Assembly (NCBI GenBank): GCA_019456165.1
Contig: VRUJ01000031.1
Location: 1-50,865, forward strand
Length of the DNA stretch: 50,865 bases
From: Chloroflexota bacterium
Lineage (GTDB): Bacteria; Chloroflexota; Anaerolineae; Anaerolineales; UBA11579
Direction of reading: 5' to 3'
The position numbers and the translations under genes were made by a program. Below, piece by piece: positions 41,928-50,804 of the stretch (the first letter of the stretch is position 1; the number at the start of each line of letters is the position of its first letter). Under the pieces are notes generated by a model that saw only the letters and a list, made by a program, of their open reading frames with translations, did not search any database and was not told where the DNA came from.

Positions 41928-43217
41928 ATGATCAACAAAAACCTTAAATTGATCGTCTTCATCTTAATAATTGCAGCATGTTCCTCCCCCCAAGTTATTA
42001 ATGATTTATCTCCCACACCGAGACCGATAATAATACCAACCCAAACTCAAACTGCAACAGTAACGGCAACCTCAACTCCAAGACTCATTAGAACACAAAC
42101 TCCGATTTTAAAGCCAACGCTTAGACCAACCTACGAAGCGACTCCTATTACTCCAATCCCAACTGCGATATCGTTTGATGAAAATGACCAATTTATCGCT
42201 GATCTGGAAACCCAAAACTACAAATTAATTTTCGGCTCATCAACAATTGGTCCAGGTGGATATATTTATTCCGCTTACCTTTTCACGGATATGGATCTAG
42301 AGGCGATGTACGGGGAGGATGCAACGCCTGAAATATGTAGACTTGCAATATATTTATGGAATGGCGAGCAAAATTTATTGATTCGTACTTTCGGCGCGCC
42401 AATGTTCCCTGAAGGAAATCGTTATCATGGTTATCCAGTTTGGTGTGAACATCCGGGTTTACGGGATGTTTCAAGTACCAGCTCAATGGAATTCGATCCT
42501 GATGAAGAAACTATCTATTGGTATAGTTTAAAAAGTGGTTGGTCTGATATTAATCAGAATGGTCTACCTGAGTTCAAAGTATTTTATTGGTATTGTCCAA
42601 ATGCATGTGATGGCCACCAGGCGACGGTCCATTACTACGAAATCCAAAACACCTCGACAATAGTAGATATCACTGCCGATTTACCTGGAATTAAATATGG
42701 GGGAAGTTTTGATCATGAAATCGATCCTCTAGAATTCTACGTTTTCGATGCCACTCATGAATATATTGCTCATCTATATATATACTCCTATTGGATCTAC
42801 GGCTGGAATGGTGAAGAATACGTAGATCATACACCCTCCTATGCGGAAGAGTTTTTGGTATGGGGCTCGGAAAAAGTCGCTGAAATTGAAACCTATTTCG
42901 GCACAGAGTTATTCTACGCTTACCAGGCAGATATGCTTGAGATTGTCTTCCAATACGAAAAAGCTGACATGCGTTGGCAGGCGGTAGAAACCTTTCTTGA
43001 GCTTAGCGATCCTGCAAATTGGTCGTTGGTCGAAAATTCTAGTCTTTGTTGGCTGCAACTTTCCAGGGCGATGATCCAGGACGATTATGAAAATGGCCGG
43101 CCTTTCCGAGAACCTCCAGACACAACATACCTATCGTATGATTTTTACATCAACCTTTATGAAGAATTGTCAACAGCAAACTATGATGTATCGAGTTGTT
43201 TTGCAATCAGCGAATAA
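41928..43217 (+). CDS. Large lipoprotein of unknown function
   Basis: A 429-residue lipoprotein: lipobox IAAC with Cys18, a Thr/Pro-rich linker (about residues 25-85), then an extracytoplasmic domain of about 340 residues rich in Tyr, Trp and Asp, with four cysteines around residues 135-230 (CRLAIYLW, WCEHPG, YCPNACDG). No family recognised. AGGGG precedes the ATG. Confidence 0.75.
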   Translation: MINKNLKLIVFILIIAACSSPQVINDLSPTPRPIIIPTQTQTATVTATSTPRLIRTQTPILKPTLRPTYEATPITPIPTAISFDENDQFIADLETQNYKLIFGSSTIGPGGYIYSAYLFTDMDLEAMYGEDATPEICRLAIYLWNGEQNLLIRTFGAPMFPEGNRYHGYPVWCEHPGLRDVSSTSSMEFDPDEETIYWYSLKSGWSDINQNGLPEFKVFYWYCPNACDGHQATVHYYEIQNTSTIVDITADLPGIKYGGSFDHEIDPLEFYVFDATHEYIAHLYIYSYWIYGWNGEEYVDHTPSYAEEFLVWGSEKVAEIETYFGTELFYAYQADMLEIVFQYEKADMRWQAVETFLELSDPANWSLVENSSLCWLQLSRAMIQDDYENGRPFREPPDTTYLSYDFYINLYEELSTANYDVSSCFAISE

Positions 43218-43400
43218 ATTCTAATCGAATCTCACCCAATCCAGTGATAAGGCAGTAACCACAGGTCGGAGAGTGAGGGTGGATATAAAAAGTTTGACAG
43301 ATCCAAGCATAAGTAATATGATTAATTACTGCGCAGGGTGAGTATTTGGTGATCCTGTTTTAATTTAAAATAAAGTAAATTTAGCTAATGGAAGGTTGTA

Positions 43401-43778
43401 ATGAAACAATTTATAATAGCCCTTATCATCGTTGTAGTCATAATTGGAGGTTATTACTTTATAAACAATTCAAACAAAGTCCCGTTATGTGAGAACCTCG
43501 CAGCGAAGGATTGGATAGCTGATTCTGGAATGCGTATGGAAACTATGATGGCGGATATATCACAAGCAGGGAATTTATATGAAGAACAATTAATTCTAGA
43601 AACTCCGGATGGATTAGAAAATTTGCAGCAGTATATATTAGATTTCTTCTCATACGCAGATCGTGCGTGGCAAGAAACGGATCCAAACACAGCAAATGAA
43701 TTTGCAGATCGGGCTGAACGTGCCCTGACTTTTGCGATAGCTGAAAGAGACCGGATCAATGAAGAATGTGATTTTTGA
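43401..43778 (+). CDS. Small membrane-anchored protein, unknown
   Basis: A 125-residue protein with an N-terminal membrane helix (FIIALIIVVVIIGGYYFI) and a helical extracytoplasmic part with two cysteines, in PLCENLAAK and at the end (NEECDF), possibly forming a disulfide. GAAGG precedes the ATG. It lies between the lipoprotein and the DsbA-like gene on the same strand and may be a substrate of that disulfide system. Confidence 0.65.
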   Translation: MKQFIIALIIVVVIIGGYYFINNSNKVPLCENLAAKDWIADSGMRMETMMADISQAGNLYEEQLILETPDGLENLQQYILDFFSYADRAWQETDPNTANEFADRAERALTFAIAERDRINEECDF

Positions 43779-44047
43779 CCGTATAGTTCTTCCAATTACC
43801 GATGGATTAAACAGCTTCGAATAAGTCGCCAGTCCATCTACAACCCTAATCCAACAATTCCACATTCCTCTGCATCCCAGAGAGAGCGGCGACCTCAGGT
43901 CGGTGTGAGAGGGTGTATCCCTCCTCTCACAATCCATTCATTTGCATCCTGCCATATTCCATCTTATAATGTGGGCGCTAAATTAGTTTTACGTTGAAGA
44001 TCGTAATCTTGAAGATCATCTTCAAAAAGAATCCAGGAGAGAGATTT

Positions 44048-44758
44048 ATGGCTAAAGAAAGACAATCCTTGCGCGCTAAACACGCCCAAAAACGCGCTCA
44101 AGATAAGGCCCGACGCCGTCAAAATTATTTCTTGATAACTATCGGTGCAGTGGCTGCGGTCAGTTTACTAGTTTGGATGAACCGCTTAGTTATTGAATAT
44201 CCAGACCCTGAGGATGTGCCAGCCACAGCTGATGGATTAGCCTGGGGTTCCCCAGATGCCCCGATACTAATCGAAGAGTTTTCGGATTTCCAGTGACCAT
44301 ACTGCGGGCAATTTGCCACTGGCGCGGGACGTCAGTTAATGGATAATTACGCTGAATCAGGTCTTGTTAGATTTGAATATAACCACTTCCCATTCCTTGG
44401 AGAAGAATCTTTTCGGACTGCTATCGCTTCCCAGTGTGCAGACAATCAGGGTATGTTCTGGCAGTACCACGATACAATTTTCCTCAATTGGCAGGGTGAA
44501 AATGTAGGAACCTATAGTTGGAGTAATTTGAATGCTATGGCTGGAGGGTTGGGATTGGACGAAGACGAGTTCGCCGATTGCTTGAATGACAACAGCATTC
44601 GCGATGAAATCGAAAACCAAGTATTAACCGCCCGCCAGCGTGGTGTGGGGTCTACTCCCACAATTTTCATCAATGGGCAAATATTCTTAGATACCCTAAC
44701 CTTTGAAAGTTATCAAAATCAAATTAACAGCTTGTTGGGAATCCTCCCTCCTGAGTAA
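44048..44758 (+). CDS. Predicted selenocysteine-containing DsbA-like thioredoxin-fold protein
   Basis: A 236-residue protein if the TGA at 44294-44296 is read as selenocysteine. It has a basic cytoplasmic tail, a membrane helix (about residues 27-47), then the DsbA-like (DsbA_2/thioredoxin_4) domain: IEEFSDFQ-TGA-PYCGQFA, where relatives read EFSDFQCPYC. The TGA is codon 83, the first residue of the CxxC; Cys86 is kept. Downstream are YNHFPFLGEESFRTAIASQCA, FWQYHD and the cis-Pro motif GVGSTPTIFING. AGGAGAGAG precedes the ATG. A VKOR gene follows after 27 bases, the expected reoxidation partner. Alternative: nonsense mutation of a cysteine codon. Confidence 0.82.
44297..44342 (+). promoter_or_regulatory. 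Candidate SECIS hairpin after the TGA codon
   Basis: Directly after TGA, CCAT-A-CTG can pair with CAG-TTA-ATGG (44333-44342), and within it TGCC-ACT-GGCG (44314-44324) makes a small apical stem. This gives an imperfect hairpin at the position bacterial SelB needs. Judged by eye only. Confidence 0.35.
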
Positions 44759-44785
44759 GCCAATAAGAAATTATGGATAACTTGA

Positions 44786-45250
44786 ATGCAAGATAACAGT
44801 GTAGAAAACACCCCCCTCCAAGAAGTATCCCGGCGGGATTGGAAAGCTTACGCTGTACCAGTCCTGGCCCTAATCGGCATTTTCGTCGCCGGATACCTCA
44901 GCTACATACATTGGTTCCCAGAATCGTCCCTTTGCGGCGACTTTGGCGATTGCGAGACAGTCAACCTCAGCCGCTGGGCAACCATTCGAGGCGTACCCAT
45001 CGCTCTATTGGGGATGGGTATGTATGTGCTCATCCTCGGGCTTTCCATCTACCGCCTACGCTCACAGACTGAAACCCACTCAATGATCGCTCCGGCAATT
45101 TTCGGGCTTAGTCTGTTTGGCGTGCTTTATTCTGCCTATCTCACCTACCTTGAGCTGTTTGTAATCCACGCCATCTGCCCCTACTGCGTGGCTTCAGCGA
45201 TAATCGTCACCTTGATATTTGGGCTGTCCGTCCGCGATATGGAATTCTGA
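44786..45250 (+). CDS. Vitamin K epoxide reductase (VKOR) family protein
   Basis: A 154-residue membrane protein with four to five helices. Both redox pairs of bacterial VKOR are present: C50 and C56 in LCGDFGDCETVN, and C131PYC134 in the last helices; Ser62 in NLSRW fits the conserved Ser. Bacterial VKOR reoxidises DsbA-type proteins and passes electrons to quinone. It lies 27 bases after the DsbA-like gene, so the two form a disulfide-forming unit in which the thioredoxin-fold partner seems to use selenocysteine. Confidence 0.92.
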   Translation: MQDNSVENTPLQEVSRRDWKAYAVPVLALIGIFVAGYLSYIHWFPESSLCGDFGDCETVNLSRWATIRGVPIALLGMGMYVLILGLSIYRLRSQTETHSMIAPAIFGLSLFGVLYSAYLTYLELFVIHAICPYCVASAIIVTLIFGLSVRDMEF

Positions 45251-45366
45251 ATTTTCCGAGATAAGCAAATAAGCTGGATTTTAGATAATACACCTTCGCG
45301 CCAAATTCACACTCCGGATATTCAATTTATCCGCGTTCATATAAGCTGTAAATCGAGGAGAAATAA

Positions 45367-45969
45367 ATGCTCACCTTAATATTAGAACTTGCGATGCTTG
45401 CAGGTGGGATCTATGCCGTATTTTCGGGAAAAATGCCCGCATTTTTGATTGGCGGAAGTAAGCGCCGCCTCAATGACACGACAGCTCGGTTGATAGGTGG
45501 GCTGCTGATAATGCCATTCCCATTTGCTTTATTCGTGGCTTTTGCTTTCAATTCATTTTATGGTGAGGATGGCCTGAGCTATGCTAGCATAATAGAACTC
45601 GTAGTGGTATTTAGCGCTGCTCTGCTTGCGGTGATCCTCGTACGCGTCCTGGGCAAACCATTAGGAGACGTCGCCGGTCCGGGAGTAATTGAAGGTACCA
45701 GTGATTTGGATTTAGATGAATCTTCAACAAGGATAGAATCCAAGATCGCCAAAAAAGCGCAAGGCGCGCTTATCTATGCCATTTTGAGTATTACTTTGAT
45801 CGGTATATTTATCCAGCCTGTGGCGTTCTTCTACGCCAATCAGGCCATCAAACTTATAGAAGAACATGGAGTTGGAGAGCAATACCGCAGCCAGGCAAAT
45901 GCCGCGCGAATCGTCTCTGGGTTGGTTATGTTATTGTCGGCTGCGTTCATATGCGCCATACTATTTTGA
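45367..45969 (+). CDS. Membrane protein of unknown function
   Basis: A 200-residue protein with about five hydrophobic helices (residues near 2-20, 48-66, 75-97, 135-158, 178-198). GAGGAG precedes the ATG. The middle section carries an acidic loop (IEGTSDLDLDESSTRIES). No family recognised. Confidence 0.7.
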   Translation: MLTLILELAMLAGGIYAVFSGKMPAFLIGGSKRRLNDTTARLIGGLLIMPFPFALFVAFAFNSFYGEDGLSYASIIELVVVFSAALLAVILVRVLGKPLGDVAGPGVIEGTSDLDLDESSTRIESKIAKKAQGALIYAILSITLIGIFIQPVAFFYANQAIKLIEEHGVGEQYRSQANAARIVSGLVMLLSAAFICAILF

Positions 45970-46057
45970 TCTGATTGAGTGCCGTGGAGAGAGGAAGATT
46001 TGAATCCTCCAATTAAATTCTCAAACTTTTACTCGCGTTTCGTACTTCACTGCTGCT

Positions 46058-46663
46058 CTACTCGCTTTCGTTAAGGCTTGCTGCAGGCCAGGAGACCACG
46101 CCCTCATCGGGGGCACTCACGAAGTAAACTCGCCAGCGGTCATCACTATCCTGCAGCATGCGAAAGATCACCTCGCCGTCCACCCCATCCACTCTAACAA
46201 TCAAATCCACAGCATCTTCGCCGTCAGGTGTCTCAGAAACTTCACTATCTAGTATGTCCAGGTCTCCCCTCAGGTCGATCAAAAGATCATCCTCCCCGGC
46301 AGCGTAAAGCATGATCTGGTCAAAGATGTACCATCCATCATTCTGAGTTTCGGAGAGTCTCCTAAAGTCCAAGTCATCCATTAGCCTTTCTTCCACATCT
46401 TCTCCGATCAGATGCTCGTAGCTGAAGAAAACATTGAATTCGTACCGAAGCAACCTCTGGGCTTCACTATCGAGCACCAGATATACCATCATGAAATCCT
46501 CGCGCTGAAAGGCCTCGGCGAAGGTCTCAAGCGCGTCTTCGGGTGTTTCCAGATTGAGAGATTCGTAATAAGTGCGCCCATCAAATCCCCCTCCGAATTG
46601 GCAGGCCAAGGTTATTATAAACACCGTCAGAATAATCCCCATCAACCGTATGTGGTTTGTCAT
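46058..46663 (-). CDS. Lipoprotein of unknown function
   Basis: A 201-residue lipoprotein with lipobox ITLAC (Cys21). The rest is acidic, with a segment like NTF2/DUF4878-type folds (TPEDALETFAEAFQREDFMMVYLVL ... DRWRVYFVSAPDEG). GAGGAG precedes the ATG. It is convergent with the preceding membrane protein gene. Confidence 0.78.
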   Translation of the reverse strand: MTNHIRLMGIILTVFIITLACQFGGGFDGRTYYESLNLETPEDALETFAEAFQREDFMMVYLVLDSEAQRLLRYEFNVFFSYEHLIGEDVEERLMDDLDFRRLSETQNDGWYIFDQIMLYAAGEDDLLIDLRGDLDILDSEVSETPDGEDAVDLIVRVDGVDGEVIFRMLQDSDDRWRVYFVSAPDEGVVSWPAASLNESE

Positions 46664-46840
46664 AATTAGCTCCTCATTTTATTATGCTGGAATCGCCTGT
46701 TGTGTGAAAAGAGATGGTTAAGCTTCCCAACATAATTATAACCCCGATAGTTTCTATCCCCTCAATCATCCCCATTCCACTCATGCACTGCTTTGATTTG
46801 CTCAATGGCTTGTTCGATAAATTTAGCGCACTCCACAAAC

Positions 46841-46888
46841 AAAAAGCCCCCGGGAACCACACTTTCCAGTGCAGGCCGGGAGCTTTTT
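46841..46888 (-). terminator. Rho-independent terminator after the DsrE-family gene
   Basis: AAAAAGCCCCCGG and CCGGGAGCTTTTT form a 13-position stem with one mismatch, and poly-A/T at both ends makes it workable in both directions. It lies 17 bases beyond the full-length DsrE stop at 46906, not beyond the internal TGA, which supports the longer gene. Confidence 0.8.
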
Positions 46889-46905
46889 GATCCGTAATTT
46901 ATTTT

Positions 46906-47268
46906 CTACAAGCTGACTATTTTGTCAGCGTCCAGCATTAAGTCAACTGAGTCTGCGGGAGTAATGAATTTGGCGTTTTTACCTTCTAGATCTGCTTCTG
47001 AGACCCCACGGGCCTTAGCGCAGCCCCCTCATATGTAAAACGAGGCGCCCCCGTCAATGACTTTAGGTAAGACTTCACTGAGTGGGGGCCAACCCACGCC
47101 GTCAATTTGGTCCACGATGACATCCTTCATCAAGAAGGTGGCCTCGCCCAATAAGGCGACCCCGACTTCGTGGCCTTTTTCGAGAAAAGCCTGAGCGGAT
47201 AAGAAGGGCAGGGTTGCCCGGGTTGCATCATCCGATCCATACGTACTCGTAATAAATATTTTTGCCAT
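46906..47268 (-). CDS. Predicted selenocysteine-containing DsrE-family protein
   Basis: A 120-residue protein if the TGA at 47029-47031 (codon 80) is translated. The first 79 residues give the DsrE fold (AKIFITSTYGSDDATRATLPFL, GHEVGVALLGEATFLM, GGASFYI), then TGA, then GGCAKARGVSEADLEGK and an end near AKFITPADSVDLML. The paralogue at 41438-41800 has identical length and reads IYLSGMSSKSRGLTEAELEGK, with Ser80 at the TGA position; many family members have Cys. AAGGAG precedes the ATG and a terminator follows the full-length stop. DsrE-like selenoproteins have been described in other bacteria. Role: sulfur/selenium transfer or redox, not defined. Confidence 0.82.
47002..47028 (-). promoter_or_regulatory. 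Candidate SECIS hairpin after the TGA codon
   Basis: On the minus strand 14 bases after TGA, GGCCC-GTG-GGGTC can form a five-pair stem (one G-U) with a GTG loop at 47002-47014. An alternative stem GGGC...GCCC lies at 47010-47026. Judged by eye. Confidence 0.35.
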
Positions 47269-47516
47269 AACATACTCCTTTTTGTAGTTGAATATGGTGA
47301 ATAAATTTGTGCAAATGTAGAAAATGTGAAGAAGCTAATATTGCCCTAGCTTAATCTAACGCGGTTGGAAGCAAACAGGCTTGCCCGGTCCTGAAAAGCT
47401 CTTATCACGTTGGTTGTATTATATACTATTTTGCTATATTTTTTCCTATTTGCTAGATTTTTTGATTGGATAACAATTGATATTAATAGGTTAAAATTCA
47501 ATTGAAAGGAATAAAC

Positions 47517-47858
47517 ATGCAAAAACCCGAAGTAATCACCCTCTGCGGTTCAACAAAATTCAAGGAGCAATTCATAGAGGTGAATTTAAAACTCACCATG
47601 ATGGGCATCATTGTATTATCGGTTGGTTGGTTTGGCCATGCAGATGAACATAGTCTTCAGCCGACCGGTGCTCAGAAAGACCTACTAGATGAGCTGCATA
47701 AAAGAAAGATCGACTTATCAGATAGTATATTTGTTATTGATGTGGACGGCTATATTGGCGAGAGCACGCGCGGCGAGATCGCATATGCCGAGGCCAAGGG
47801 GTTACCTGCCGTTTATTACACTAAGTTTGATTTTCCAGAGTCTCTCGCAAGCAGCTAG
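47517..47858 (+). CDS. DUF4406/nucleoside 2-deoxyribosyltransferase-like protein
   Basis: A 113-residue protein of the nucleoside 2-deoxyribosyltransferase-like fold: VITLCGSTKFKEQFIEV, then DLSDSIFVIDVDGYIGESTRGEIAYAEAKGLPAVYY. The GSTKF and GESTRGEIAYA segments form the expected nucleotide-binding site and the late Glu is the nucleophile in true enzymes. AAAGGAA precedes the ATG at 47517. Substrate unknown; could be a base-salvage or nucleotide-sensing protein. Confidence 0.87.
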   Translation: MQKPEVITLCGSTKFKEQFIEVNLKLTMMGIIVLSVGWFGHADEHSLQPTGAQKDLLDELHKRKIDLSDSIFVIDVDGYIGESTRGEIAYAEAKGLPAVYYTKFDFPESLASS

Positions 47859-48065
47859 AAGCCTTATCTCCTAATACCTAAACCACCCGGGGAAATTTTA
47901 TTTGAACATGGGAACCTTACGAAATTGATATTAAGTATTAAGATGCTGATGTTACTATAAACAGATAGGCAATCGGTTAATCAACATTCCGACAAACATT
48001 GATACTCCAACAAACATTCAAAAGATGAGCTCAGGTGGTACCGGAAACCACCAAAAAGGTAAGTC

Positions 48066-50189
48066 ATGTGGTCACTACTTATACTGTCAATTGATGAAGA
48101 CCTGCGTGAAATAAGTTTAACGAAAGATGTACTCACGCTAGGTCGTGGTTCCAATAATGATATCGTCATAAAAGACGATTCCGCGTCGCGTCACCATGCT
48201 GAGATCCATTATTTCAAGGATGATGGGCGTGTAAAGATAATTGACTTAGATACCACAAATGGCACCTTTGTCAACGGGAAGCGGTTACACAATCACAAAT
48301 ATCTGGAGCATGAGGATCAAATCCGGGTTGGCTTACAGCTGATAACCGTGGTCTCTCAAGATTCCCAATCTCTTGACCCCTCGATAATTGAACCGAGAGA
48401 CTACACTATGACAAAGGAGTTGCTCATAGAATCTGTCGATCACTATGCAGCATTCATCCATGATATAGGAGTTCAACTCAACGCACAATCGGAACTAAAG
48501 ACGGCCCTAGTAGATATTTCAACTTCGATCATGCATATGGTTGGCGCGGAAATGTGCCAAGTTTTTCCACTGGACAGTTTTGAAAAATTAGCGAAGGCTG
48601 AAATCCCGCCCCAGCTAGCGGAAAGGGTAATTGAGCAAAAGTCTGCTGCCATCATCCCAAATCTTCAAAGCGACTCCATTCTCAAGAAATTTGCTAAATC
48701 AAAAAGCCATTCATTGCTGCTTGTACCCGTGATGAAAGATGACGAAGTGCTTGGGCTAATCTATACGGAAAAAACGCGTCCTTCTGCTACATCATTTAAC
48801 CAACGGGATCTTCGATTGGTTGTGGCTCTCAGCCATCAGATATCACTTTTTCTCCAGCGAAAACGGACAGAAGAGGAATTGGAGCATAATCTTAATCATG
48901 ACGCTCTCACCAATTTACCAAATCGGAATTTATTTTTAGACCGTTTGGAGAAACTGATAGCCCGAACAAAACGGAGAACAGATTATAGGTTTGCGGTTCT
49001 TTTTATTGATCTTGACGATTTTAAGATTATTAATGACAGCCTTGGGCATATGGTTGGGGATAAAGTGCTTATTGATGTAGCAAATCGGATTGGTGGAATC
49101 TTGCGCGAGGAGGATACCCTTGCACGTTTTGGAGGAGATGAGTTTGCTATTCTTGTAGATGATATCCAAGATAACGAGGATATTTTAATCCTTACCGAAC
49201 GCATTCAGAATCAATTATCTGATCCCTTTATTGTGGAAGGAAAATCTTACCATATTAGCGCCAGCATTGGGATAACTTTAAACGATTTGGAACCTAGTCA
49301 GCCCGAAGAAATGCTGAGAAATGCGGATATTGCAATGTATAGGGCCAAGGAACATGGCAAAGCGCGCTTTGCAGTCTATGATCACGCAATGCATGATGCT
49401 ATTCTGGAGCGTATTCAAATGCAGACTCAGCGTAGAGATGCAATCCTTAAAGAGGAACTTCGCTTACATTACCAACCTATTATTTCTTTAGAGACAGAGC
49501 GCGTTGTTGGTTTTGAGGCACTCTTGCGCTGGGATTCTCCAGATCAAGGCCTGGTTTTCCCAAAAAAGTTTTTCACAACCAAGGATACAACTGGGCTTCT
49601 AAACCAGATAAATCATTGGGTACTCCAGACCGCATGCCAACAAATGGCTGATTGGCTCCAACAAACTGCTCTGGATCAATCATTGCATATTGCTGTGAAT
49701 CTTTCTGATAAGCAAATTAATCATCCAAACTTATTTGATCAAATTACCGATACCCTCAAAAAAACTGGCTTGCACGCCAAGAATTTATGGTTGGAAATTA
49801 CTGAAAACGCGAGTATAGAAAACAGCCAGATCACTCTTGAGTTGTTTACTAACCTGCAAAGGATTGGTGTAAATCTAAGTCTTGACGATTTCGGGACGGG
49901 CCTTTCTTCATTGAGTTACCTTCACAAGTTCCCGATCAGTGCTATAAAGATCGACCACTCTTTCATCAGCAAAATAGGTGAGGGTGATGATGGTTCGAAG
50001 ATTGTAAAAACAATCGTCAATCTTGCAAATAGTTTAGGAGTGATTTCGATCGCTGAGGGAGTGGAGACCAGGGAGCAATTAGAGTTCCTCAAGTCTATTA
50101 ATTGCGTTTGGGTACAAGGTTTCCTTATTTCAAAAGCATTGAACCCTAAGGATGTGCCTGATTTCTTATTGAAAGATCACTATTTGTGA
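48066..50189 (+). CDS. FHA-GAF-GGDEF-EAL cyclic-di-GMP turnover protein
   Basis: A 707-residue cytoplasmic signalling protein. Order: FHA domain (about 1-100, LGRGSNNDIVIKDDSASRHHAEI), GAF-like domain (about 130-265), GGDEF (about 280-440) with intact ARFGGDEF and an I-site REED five residues upstream, then EAL (about 455-700) with FEALLRW, NLSDKQIN, LWLEITE, LDDFGTG and IKIDHSFI. Both catalytic halves look active, so it may make and break c-di-GMP, switched by phosphothreonine binding at the FHA domain. The PP2C phosphatase at 36796 could be part of the same logic. Confidence 0.94.
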   Translation: MWSLLILSIDEDLREISLTKDVLTLGRGSNNDIVIKDDSASRHHAEIHYFKDDGRVKIIDLDTTNGTFVNGKRLHNHKYLEHEDQIRVGLQLITVVSQDSQSLDPSIIEPRDYTMTKELLIESVDHYAAFIHDIGVQLNAQSELKTALVDISTSIMHMVGAEMCQVFPLDSFEKLAKAEIPPQLAERVIEQKSAAIIPNLQSDSILKKFAKSKSHSLLLVPVMKDDEVLGLIYTEKTRPSATSFNQRDLRLVVALSHQISLFLQRKRTEEELEHNLNHDALTNLPNRNLFLDRLEKLIARTKRRTDYRFAVLFIDLDDFKIINDSLGHMVGDKVLIDVANRIGGILREEDTLARFGGDEFAILVDDIQDNEDILILTERIQNQLSDPFIVEGKSYHISASIGITLNDLEPSQPEEMLRNADIAMYRAKEHGKARFAVYDHAMHDAILERIQMQTQRRDAILKEELRLHYQPIISLETERVVGFEALLRWDSPDQGLVFPKKFFTTKDTTGLLNQINHWVLQTACQQMADWLQQTALDQSLHIAVNLSDKQINHPNLFDQITDTLKKTGLHAKNLWLEITENASIENSQITLELFTNLQRIGVNLSLDDFGTGLSSLSYLHKFPISAIKIDHSFISKIGEGDDGSKIVKTIVNLANSLGVISIAEGVETREQLEFLKSINCVWVQGFLISKALNPKDVPDFLLKDHYL

Positions 50190-50489
50190 ACGTAATACCC
50201 CTGCATGCACGGTTCTAGTTTTCTGAATGGGTTGCTAGAGAAGTTCGGTTAAAGCTAGCGAAAGTTAAAAAGCACCTTGTGATAAGCTGGGGGCGATTAC
50301 TTTATCGAATGGTCAGTAAAAAATTGAGTGAAACAGCGCATAACTGCCTGCTCATACTCATAATAAATATTGTTTCCAAAGGCCTCAAACCAACAATTAC
50401 TTGAAACATAGATTCGCGCCTAATTGAAATCCATTGCCTATGAATATATAATATAGATATCCTATCATGTTAGAATTCTTTTTCATACA
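50190..50489. other. Gene-free stretch
   Basis: Three hundred AT-rich bases between the c-di-GMP gene and the glycosyltransferase fragment. I see no gene, tRNA, strong hairpin or member of the repeat families found elsewhere in the window. Confidence 0.5.
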
Positions 50490-50804
50490 ATGAATAATAA
50501 AATCATAGTTGCATTATTTATCCCAGGGTTAGGAATTGGAGGGGCTGAAAAAGCATTTGTAAGAATATCCAACGAATTAATTAAATTAGGATATTCTGTT
50601 GATCTTATTACGTTTTCAAAAGAAACGGATTTAGAATTTATTCTATCGCCCAAGATTAGAAAAGTTAAATTACATAAGCGTAGTGCATATTTTACATTAT
50701 TGCCCCTTATCCGCTACATGATTAAATCAAAACCCACGGCTTTATTATCAGTATTGGATTTAACCAATATAATTGCGATCTTAGCCAAAAAAATGTTAGT
50801 GTAA
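50490..50804 (+). pseudogene. N-terminal fragment of a GT4-family glycosyltransferase
   Basis: A 104-codon frame starting MNNKIIVALFIPGLGIGGAEK, the classic N-terminus of GT4 glycosyltransferases (GGAEK loop), continuing to LLSVLDLTNIIAILAKK and then stopping at TAA. Full members have about 360 residues. No continuation is seen in the other frames of the remaining 61 bases, so the gene is either truncated or continues after a longer disruption beyond the window. More AT-rich than its neighbours. Confidence 0.6.

Noticed and set aside
46674..46862. Short minus-strand frame of 62 codons between the lipoprotein and the terminator
   Set aside because: No ribosome binding site, no family similarity, and it overlaps a terminator stem.
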